Shown here in pieces: positions 5,281 to 10,176 of a stretch of DNA of 10,176 nt. Origin of the DNA: an uncultured Rikenellaceae bacterium (GTDB lineage: Bacteria; Bacteroidota; Bacteroidia; Bacteroidales; Rikenellaceae); NCBI GenBank assembly GCA_947054185.1, contig CAMRVW010000078.1:1-10176 (forward strand), read 5' to 3'. Each line of letters begins with the position of its first letter. Position 1 is the first letter of the stretch. The notes below the pieces were generated by a model, which saw nothing but the letters and a program-made list of their open reading frames with translations, did no database searches and had not been told where the DNA came from. The position numbers were made by a program, and so were the translations under genes.

Positions 5281-6423
5281 TCACTCGAAATAGTTCATGG
5301 TTCTGTATCCGCCTTTGCGCAGATAATCCTCGCGGGCCATCAGTTTAAGGTCGCTCTTCATCATGTCGGCCACCAGTGCGTCGAGGTCATATTGAGGTTG
5401 CCATCCCAACTTGGTGCGGGCCTTGGTGTTGTCTCCCACAAGCATCTCCACCTCGGTGGGACGGAAATATGCCGGGTCGACGGCCACCACACGCCGTCCT
5501 TTGAGGTGCGCGCCGTCACCCGTGCCCACACGGCTGTTGAACATGTCGCCGTTTACCGACACTATGCGCCCCTCTTCGGCCGTGCCCTCGCCCGAAAACT
5601 CTATCTCAGCGCCTATGTAAGCGAACGCCATGCGCACAAAGTCGCGCACCGATGTCGTTATGCCTGTGGCTATTACATAGTCGTCGGGCTCGGGTTGCGA
5701 CAGTATCAGATGCATGGCCCTCACATAGTCTTTGGCGTGGCCCCAGTCGCGTTTGGCCGACATGTTGCCCAGATAGAGACAGTCGTTGCTCCCTAGAGCC
5801 ATGCGGCTTACTGCGCGCGTTATCTTGCGTGTGACGAATGTCTCGCCACGCACGGGCGACTCGTGGTTGAACAATATGCCGTTAGAGGCATGCATGCCGT
5901 AAGCCTCTCTGTAATTGACCGTTATCCAGTAACCATACAGCTTGGCCACGGCATACGGCGAGCGCGGATAAAACGGCGTGGCCTCGCTCTGAGGCACCTG
6001 TCTTACAAGACCGTAAAGCTCAGACGTCGAGGCCTGATATATGCGGGTGTGGCCGGTGAGTCCGAGCATGCGCACCGCCTCCAATATGCGCAAGGTGCCC
6101 AAGGCGTCGGCGTTGGCCGTATATTCGGGCGTCTCGAACGATACCTTAACGTGCGACATGGCCGCGAGGTTGTATATCTCGTCGGGCTGCGTCTTCTGCA
6201 CCAACGACGTGATGTTCAGCGAGTCGGTCATGTCGCCGTAATGGAGAAACAAGCGGCGTTCGCTGTTGTGGGGGTCGTCGTAAATGTGGTCTATGCGCTC
6301 GGTATTGAGCGAGCTGCTTCGGCGTTTTATGCCGTGCACAATATATCCCTGCTTGAGCAGATACTCGGCCAGATAAGCGCCGTCCTGCCCCGTTATGCCT
6401 GTTATGAGTGCTGTTTTAGACAT
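5281..6423 (-). CDS. gmd: GDP-mannose 4,6-dehydratase
   Basis: This 380-residue NADP-dependent dehydratase converts GDP-D-mannose to GDP-4-keto-6-deoxy-D-mannose, the first step to GDP-L-fucose. Visible marks: TALITGITGQDGAYLAEYLL (residues 4-23) with the nucleotide-binding glycines; RRSSS (34-38); the GDMTDS segment (63-68); STSELYG (132-138) with catalytic Thr133 and Glu135; Tyr157-x3-Lys161 in YAVAK; LFNHESP.RG; KRDWGHAKDYV; and FRPTEVEMLVGD (320-331). These match the E. coli Gmd residues shifted by one. It is slightly longer than many Gmd because of extra residues around 285-310, before the FRPTEVE motif. ATG 6423 is chosen because MSKTALITGITG begins the fold there; GTG 6456, 33 bases upstream, lies inside the hairpin at the predicted mRNA 5' end and is unlikely. 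First gene of the gmd-fcl pair, transcribed away from the exported hydrolase unit. Confidence 0.95.
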   Translation of the reverse strand: MSKTALITGITGQDGAYLAEYLLKQGYIVHGIKRRSSSLNTERIDHIYDDPHNSERRLFLHYGDMTDSLNITSLVQKTQPDEIYNLAAMSHVKVSFETPEYTANADALGTLRILEAVRMLGLTGHTRIYQASTSELYGLVRQVPQSEATPFYPRSPYAVAKLYGYWITVNYREAYGMHASNGILFNHESPVRGETFVTRKITRAVSRMALGSNDCLYLGNMSAKRDWGHAKDYVRAMHLILSQPEPDDYVIATGITTSVRDFVRMAFAYIGAEIEFSGEGTAEEGRIVSVNGDMFNSRVGTGDGAHLKGRRVVAVDPAYFRPTEVEMLVGDNTKARTKLGWQPQYDLDALVADMMKSDLKLMAREDYLRKGGYRTMNYFE

Positions 6424-6444
6424 GTGTTCGTCGTTTTTGAACAG

Positions 6445-6461
6445 CGGAGGCCGCACCTCCG
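6445..6461 (-). promoter_or_regulatory. 5'-end hairpin in the gmd leader
   Basis: CGGAGG (6445-6450) and CCTCCG (6456-6461) form a perfect 6-bp GC-rich stem with a 5-base loop. It sits between the gmd -7 box (6477-6470) and the ATG (6423), beginning within a few bases of the predicted transcription start. There is no T-run, so it is not a terminator. A GGAG sequence lies inside the stem but is too far from the ATG to act as a ribosome site. Confidence 0.55.
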
Positions 6462-6469
6462 TGATTGCA

Positions 6470-6500
6470 CAAAGTTAAACTATGTTGCCGACAAAACAAA
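6470..6500 (-). promoter_or_regulatory. Promoter of gmd-fcl
   Basis: On the minus strand TTTG (6500-6497) is followed after exactly 19 bases by TAACTTTG (6477-6470). Both boxes match the Bacteroidetes vegetative promoter consensus perfectly. The expected transcription start is near 6463-6466, giving a leader of about 40 bases before the gmd ATG. Confidence 0.75.
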
Positions 6501-6699
6501 ATAATGTCCGGCAAATGCAGATACACCTGCAACTTGTGTGCCTTCTCTTTCCTCCATTCCAAAACTCACTTCTGCCAAGCGGAGCAAAAAGCCCTTCGTG
6601 TCGGCATACATAATCCTGCCGCGGCAAAATAAATTTATCGCCAAACCATCCTCTTGCAAAATAAATTCAATCCGACAGCCGATTATTCGTAATTTTTTT
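6501..6699. other. Divergent spacer between gmd and the exported hydrolase unit
   Basis: About 200 bases lacking a convincing ORF. It contains a 10-bp perfect palindrome TGCCGCGGCA (6617-6626) overlapping the first of two exact copies of GCAAAATAAATT (6624-6635 and 6656-6667), 32 bases apart, close to three helical turns. Such spacing would suit a protein binding two sites on one face of the DNA; that is inference. Confidence 0.4.
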
Positions 6700-6728
6700 A
6701 TAGTTTTGACCTGTTAAAACAAAACTAT
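6700..6728 (+). promoter_or_regulatory. Putative -7 box inside a 9-bp inverted repeat (operator or leader hairpin)
   Basis: TAGTTTTG (6701-6708) matches the -7 consensus TAnnTTTG; I see no TTTG about 19 bases upstream. The box is one arm of a perfect inverted repeat, ATAGTTTTG (6700-6708) and CAAAACTAT (6720-6728), with an 11-base spacer, so the half-sites are 20 bases centre to centre. The repeat ends four bases before the ATG at 6733. It could be a repressor operator, a pair of face-to-face -7 boxes, or a hairpin in the leader. Confidence 0.45.
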
Positions 6729-6732
6729 CGAA

Positions 6733-8118
6733 ATGAGAAAAATAGTAAAAACCATTGCCTCGACGCTTCTTTTCACTGCCTGCGCAGCCTCTTCGGCTAT
6801 TGCGGCAGACAATGAAAAGAGCCCCATGAGTGCAAAAAATGACGAGATAACCGCATTTTTCAAAGGTCGTCTTTCCGATGGCGGTAAATTTTATAAAGAC
6901 AATGTCTCTTTGAAACTTTCAGAGGTTGAGGCAATGCAAAATATGGTGTGGAATGCTTGGAAGGCGGCCAACGACAGCTTGGATGAAGAAAAGCTCATCG
7001 CTTTTGAAAAGCTCGACGCCTCACACTCAGGCAAATGGAATCTGCCCGAAGAGCTTGAACCCCATGCCGTAATGCCATACTATTGGGGATACAAGGGCGA
7101 CAAACCCGATGCCGGTTATCCCATGTATCTTTACCTGCACGGTTCGGGTAATAAAAACAATGAGTGGGCCAACGGCATCCGCTTCGGCACCACATTCGAA
7201 GACGGCCCGTCGGTCTATTTCATTCCCCAGATACCCAACACCGGCGGATATTACCGTTGGTGGCAGAGGGCCAAGCAGTATGCATGGGAGAAGTTGTTGC
7301 GCCAGGCTTTGCTCTCAGGGCAGATAGATCCCGACAAGATATACTTCTTCGGCATCTCCGAGGGCGGTTACGGCTCTCAGCGCCTGGCCTCGTTCTATGC
7401 CGACTATCTGGCAGGTGCGGGCCCCATGGCCGGTGGCGAGCCTTTGAAGAACGCTCCCGTCGAGAACTGCCGCAACATCGCTTTTTCATTGCGCACGGGT
7501 GCCGACGACAAGGGCTTCTATCGCGACAAGCTTACCGGTTACACCATGCAGGCGTTCGACAGCCTCGAAAACCTCAACCCCGGCAGCTTCACCCATTGGA
7601 TAGAGCTGATACCCGAGCACGGCCATCATATTGATTACAAGCCCACCACTCCGTGGCTGCGAACCTTTGTGCGCAACCCCTATCCCAAGGTTGTGAGCTG
7701 GGAGAATTTCGAGATGGACGGACGTTACCGCGACGGCTTTTACAACCTCTATGTCAAAGACAGGGGCAACGACAAGGGCCGCACCTGTTACGATATGTCC
7801 ATCAATGGCAACAAAATAGACCTTACTGTAAACGACGTCGCATACGAGGCTGTCGAGACCGATCCGCGCTGGGGCATAGAGCTTAAGAGCCGCAAGAGCC
7901 TCACTCCCGCCACCGAAGGCAAAGTGGTCGTATATCTCAACAACGAGCTTGTCGACCTCAAAAAGAAGGTTACCCTCACTGTTAACGGCAAAACGGTATT
8001 CAGCGGCGTTGTCAAACCCCGCCTTGAAAACATCGTCAACAGCTGCGCCGCGTTCTATGATCCCCAAAGGCTCTATCCGGCAGCCATAGAGGTCGACCTG
8101 TCGACACTCGGTAAATAG
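6733..8118 (+). CDS. Exported alpha/beta-hydrolase (esterase-like) with beta-rich C-terminal domain
   Basis: This encodes 461 residues. A signal peptide (basic MRKIVK, hydrophobic core, AIAA then Asp26) indicates export to the periplasm or beyond. The hydrolase core shows LYLHGSGNKN (133-142) as oxyanion-hole region, a nucleophile elbow GISEGG (207-212) with Ser209, an acidic candidate in GADDKGF (256-262) and a histidine cluster EHGHH (295-299). This arrangement resembles esterases of the polyhydroxybutyrate-depolymerase/feruloyl-esterase type. From about residue 320 a further ~140 residues are beta-rich, with a phrase like TVNGKTVFSG, suggesting an Ig-like or carbohydrate-binding-like domain, and end with CAAFYDPQRLYPAAIEV. 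The substrate is not readable from the sequence; an acylated glycan or peptide ester is possible. The ATG has an A-rich leader and no Shine-Dalgarno. It is followed after 20 bases by an exported aminopeptidase gene. Confidence 0.75.
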   Translation: MRKIVKTIASTLLFTACAASSAIAADNEKSPMSAKNDEITAFFKGRLSDGGKFYKDNVSLKLSEVEAMQNMVWNAWKAANDSLDEEKLIAFEKLDASHSGKWNLPEELEPHAVMPYYWGYKGDKPDAGYPMYLYLHGSGNKNNEWANGIRFGTTFEDGPSVYFIPQIPNTGGYYRWWQRAKQYAWEKLLRQALLSGQIDPDKIYFFGISEGGYGSQRLASFYADYLAGAGPMAGGEPLKNAPVENCRNIAFSLRTGADDKGFYRDKLTGYTMQAFDSLENLNPGSFTHWIELIPEHGHHIDYKPTTPWLRTFVRNPYPKVVSWENFEMDGRYRDGFYNLYVKDRGNDKGRTCYDMSINGNKIDLTVNDVAYEAVETDPRWGIELKSRKSLTPATEGKVVVYLNNELVDLKKKVTLTVNGKTVFSGVVKPRLENIVNSCAAFYDPQRLYPAAIEVDLSTLGK

Positions 8119-8138
8119 TACACCCAAATATAAAGACT

Positions 8139-9509
8139 ATGAGAATATTGCTTACATCCGCTTTGAGCCTCTTGACATTGTGCGCGTCGGCTCAAAGCCT
8201 TACAAAAGACGACGTCAGCCAAATCAGAGCCTCGTTTGTCAAAGACGGACCCACCAAGGCGTTGCAGAATGCGCTTACCGTGGAGCCCAACCTCTCCAAA
8301 CTGTCTATGAACAACGACCTCAAAGGCAAGGTCGACCACTATTTCAAATACAGAGCCAATGTCAGCGGCATAACCGACCAGAAATCGTCAGGCCGTTGCT
8401 GGATGTTCACCTCCATGAACGTTTTGCGTCCCACCGTTATGCAGAAATATGACCTTGCGTCATTCGATTTCTCGCATAATTACACCTATTTCTGGGACAT
8501 GTTCGAGAAGAGTAACCTCTTCCTTGAAAACGCCATAGCCACTGCCGACCGTGATCTGACTGACCGTGATGTCGAGTTCTTCTTCAAGTCTCCGGTTGAC
8601 GATGGCGGTGTGTGGAACCTCTTCTATAATGTTGCCGAGAAATATGGTGTTGTTCCTCAGAGCGTTATGCCTGAAACGGTGCACTCTAACAGCACATCTC
8701 AAATGCGGGCGGTGCTTAAGAGGCTGTTGCGCACCGGCGGTTACAATTTGCGTGTTCTTGTCTCAGAGGGCGCCTCTGAAGCACAGGTGGCCGCAAAAAA
8801 GAAAGAGATTCTCAAAGACGTTTACCGCGTGTTGGCCCTTTGCCTCGGTGAGCCTCCCACCGAGTTCGAGTGGCGATACAAGACCAAAGAGGGCGAGATC
8901 AAGTGCCTTAAAAGCACCCCGTTGGAGTTCTATCACAGCATCATCCCCGATGATTACGCCCCCGACTCTTATATCATGATAATGAACGACCCCACGCGCG
9001 ATTATTATAAAGTCTATGAGATAGAAAACTATCGCAACACCCACGAGGGTGTCAACTGGACATATCTCAACCTGCCCAACGACGTTATCAAACGTGCAGC
9101 CTTAGCCTCTATCAAAAACAACGAGCCTATGTACGCATCGTGCGATGTTGCCATGTATAACGCCTCTGAGGGTGTGTGTGACCCCGACATGTACGACATG
9201 GAGTCGCTCTTCGGCATAGACATGACGATGGACAAAAAGGCCCGTATTCTCACACGTCAGAGCGGATCTGCCCATGCCATGACCCTTATGGCTGTCGACA
9301 CCGACGATGACGACAAACCAGTCAAATGGCAGTTTGAGAACAGCTGGGGCCCCGCCGCCGGACACAACGGTTACATGACCTTTACCGACAAGTGGTTCGA
9401 CGAGTACATGTTCCGCGTCGTTATCAACAAACGTTACCTCGACGCCAAGTCTCTCAAAGCGGCCAAAACCAAGCCTGTCATGTTGCCGGCATGGGATTAT
9501 ATGTTCTAA
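8139..9509 (+). CDS. Exported C1B-family cysteine aminopeptidase (bleomycin hydrolase/PepC type)
   Basis: This encodes 456 residues with an N-terminal signal peptide (MRILLTSALSLLTLCASA, cleavage before Gln19), so unlike classical cytoplasmic PepC it should act outside the cytoplasm. The papain-fold active site is complete: Gln81 and Cys87 in DQKSSGRCWMF, His379 in SGSAHAMTL, and Asn401 in FENSWG. The bleomycin-hydrolase marks are also present: FDFSHNYTYFWDMFEKSNLF-type segment (108-127), DDGGVWNLF, and a long middle insertion. In this family the C-terminal residues lie in the active-site cleft and make the enzyme an aminopeptidase, and members form hexamers; here the chain ends WDYMF. The gene follows the esterase by 20 bases and is closed by a strong terminator, so the two form one transcript. 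The likely role is trimming of peptides in the periplasm or exterior. Confidence 0.92.
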   Translation: MRILLTSALSLLTLCASAQSLTKDDVSQIRASFVKDGPTKALQNALTVEPNLSKLSMNNDLKGKVDHYFKYRANVSGITDQKSSGRCWMFTSMNVLRPTVMQKYDLASFDFSHNYTYFWDMFEKSNLFLENAIATADRDLTDRDVEFFFKSPVDDGGVWNLFYNVAEKYGVVPQSVMPETVHSNSTSQMRAVLKRLLRTGGYNLRVLVSEGASEAQVAAKKKEILKDVYRVLALCLGEPPTEFEWRYKTKEGEIKCLKSTPLEFYHSIIPDDYAPDSYIMIMNDPTRDYYKVYEIENYRNTHEGVNWTYLNLPNDVIKRAALASIKNNEPMYASCDVAMYNASEGVCDPDMYDMESLFGIDMTMDKKARILTRQSGSAHAMTLMAVDTDDDDKPVKWQFENSWGPAAGHNGYMTFTDKWFDEYMFRVVINKRYLDAKSLKAAKTKPVMLPAWDYMF

Positions 9510-9528
9510 CCGTTCAAGTTGACAAATC

Positions 9529-9561
9529 AAAAAACGCAGACTTCAGGGTCTGCGTTTTTTT
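9529..9561 (+). terminator. Rho-independent terminator of the esterase-aminopeptidase unit
   Basis: CGCAGAC (9535-9541) pairs perfectly with GTCTGCG (9548-9554) over a 6-base loop, followed by seven T residues (9555-9561). Six A residues (9529-9534) precede the stem, so it would work in both directions. It begins 20 bases after the aminopeptidase stop. Confidence 0.95.
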
Positions 9562-9694
9562 GATTGAGTGTTGCGCGGGGAACGAACTTTTGTCGTTATG
9601 GAGAGCAGAACGGAGCCTGCGGAGGGCAGGGCGAGAGAGTCATGTGCTTGATTGCCGCCCCTAATTCACTGCCCTTATATTGCTGTGCGGTTTT

Positions 9695-9726
9695 GCGGCC
9701 CTCCGTTTGTGGAGGCTCCGGGCCGC
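9695..9726 (+). repeat. Compound stem-loop
   Basis: An outer stem GCGGCC (9695-9700) with GGCCGC (9721-9726) stacks on an inner stem CTCC (9701-9704) with GGAG (9711-9714), leaving a 6-base bulge on the 3' side. No T-run follows. Its layout matches the stem-loop at 10136-10165. Confidence 0.55.
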
Positions 9727-9751
9727 TCGGGCTATCGTACCTCAGCCCGGC

Positions 9752-9805
9752 ACAAGGAATTTGTGTTTACTCCACACTTCGTGTGTCGGATATAAGGAAT
9801 GTGTG
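9752..9805 (+). repeat. Near-identical 14-base repeat at 40-base offset
   Basis: ACAAGGAATTTGTG (9752-9765) and ATAAGGAATGTGTG (9792-9805) agree at 12 of 14 positions. Between them is a CACAC-TTC-GTGTG stem (9773-9785). The CACAC can pair either with GTGTG at 9781-9785 or with GTGTG at 9801-9805, so alternative folds exist. Confidence 0.45.
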
Positions 9806-9832
9806 CAGTTTCGTTTCACTCAGACCGCTGTG

Positions 9833-9852
9833 GGCCGGCGCAAGCGCCGGCC
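9833..9852. repeat. 20-bp perfect palindrome
   Basis: GGCCGGCGC (9833-9841) and GCGCCGGCC (9844-9852) are exact reverse complements separated by AA. As RNA this is a very stable hairpin, with a CAAG loop closed by eight G-C pairs. No T-run follows, so it is not a standard terminator. Confidence 0.7.
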
Positions 9853-10135
9853 TCATGGGGTGCGGATTCGAGGTCGAGAGTGTGGAGGATGAGACTTTGT
9901 CGTGAAGCTGGAGAGCCGTGGGCGGGCCCGAGGGACGAGGGCCGCATCGGCGTGGAGGTCGAGGATGTGATGAAGGTCGGGCGTGATGTGTGAAAAATCC
10001 TGGCGACACTTTAGGTTGGCCGGTATGTGTCTTTGGCATGAATGAGCCACGGGCCGAGCCTGGGAGGCAAGGCGTGGAAGTGATGGGCGGCTGGGCTGTG
10101 ACTTAGTCACTGAGTTTTAATTGCCAACCAGGGTT

Positions 10136-10165
10136 ACGGGCCTCCAGGGTGGAGGGTCGGCCCGT
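10136..10165 (+). repeat. Compound stem-loop near the window edge
   Basis: An outer 7-bp stem ACGGGCC (10136-10142) with GGCCCGT (10159-10165) stacks on an inner stem TCCA (10143-10146) with TGGA (10150-10153), loop GGG, and a 5-base 3' bulge. The layout is like that of 9695-9726. Confidence 0.5.
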
Positions 10166-10176
10166 TGCGGCCTCGT

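Larger units (their letters stand above)
9565..10176. other. Gene-free, hairpin-rich region of unknown nature
   Basis: These 612 bases hold open frames of up to 113 codons, but none has a family match, a credible start or codon use like the neighbours. Stems seen: AACGA/TCGTT (9581-9597), CCTGC/GCAGG (9616-9630), GCGGCC/GGCCGC (9695-9726), CGGGCT/AGCCCG (9728-9749), CACAA/TTGTG (9751-9765), CACAC/GTGTG (9773-9785), a 20-bp palindrome (9833-9852), GGCCC/GGGCC (9925-9943), GTGAC/GTCAC (10098-10110) and ACGGGCC/GGCCCGT (10136-10165). From about 9853 the plus strand is G-rich. It could be a structured RNA, a dispersed non-coding repeat, or the flank of a gene beyond the window. Confidence 0.6.

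Noticed and set aside
6424..6456. Upstream in-frame GTG start for gmd adding 11 residues
   Set aside because: The start would lie within the 5' hairpin almost at the predicted transcription start, and the fold of the family begins at MSKTALITG from ATG 6423.
9564..9905. Rightward ORF of 113 codons after the aminopeptidase terminator
   Set aside because: It crosses several perfect inverted repeats, is cysteine- and arginine-rich without domain pattern, and its codon use does not match the real genes. The overlapping frames look no better.
9767..10110. Leftward proline- and arginine-rich ORFs of 85-90 codons
   Set aside because: Such composition is expected when G-rich DNA is read on its complementary strand; there is no start context and no family resemblance.
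9860..10176. GTGCG near 9860 as the 5' end of a group II intron behind a terminator
   Set aside because: No reverse transcriptase, domain V or other intron landmarks are visible; the pentamer alone is too common.

Overview
The window looks like a chromosomal segment of a Bacteroidales bacterium; I cannot fix the family. The evidence is promoters of the Bacteroidetes type (TTTG, 19 bp, TAnnTTTG) in front of several genes, A-rich leaders in place of clear Shine-Dalgarno sites, frequent ATA and AGG codons, and the gene set: gmd and fcl for GDP-L-fucose, an MnmA thiouridylase, an HI0933-type flavoprotein and an exported bleomycin-hydrolase-type peptidase.

Left part (1-1670). The first 168 bases hold the start of a leftward lipoprotein gene that runs off the window. 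An AT-rich spacer separates it from a rightward gene (466-1071) resembling the sensor half of an AraC-type regulator without any DNA-binding half. Next comes a compact control region: a rightward terminator, a leftward promoter of perfect consensus that points back into the AraC-like gene, a long inverted repeat, a leftward terminator, and a 56-codon leftward ORF for a one-helix membrane protein.

Middle (1575-6500). A good promoter drives mnmA, followed by the flavoprotein gene on the same strand. Converging on them is the leftward pair gmd then fcl, which make GDP-L-fucose from GDP-D-mannose for surface polysaccharide or protein fucosylation. gmd has an excellent promoter with a hairpin at the predicted 5' end of its mRNA. 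The spacers on both sides of fcl carry the same degenerate, strand-asymmetric repeat.

Right part (6500-10176). Diverging from gmd is a two-gene unit of exported enzymes, an alpha/beta-hydrolase esterase and a C1B-type aminopeptidase, 20 bases apart and closed by a strong terminator. A 9-bp inverted repeat covers the putative promoter and leader of this unit. The last ~610 bases contain no convincing gene but many stem-loops and internal repeats. This is the least explained part of the window and the best candidate for an undescribed structured RNA or dispersed repeat.

I see no CRISPR array, transposase, integrase, tRNA or rRNA gene, and no obvious defence system.
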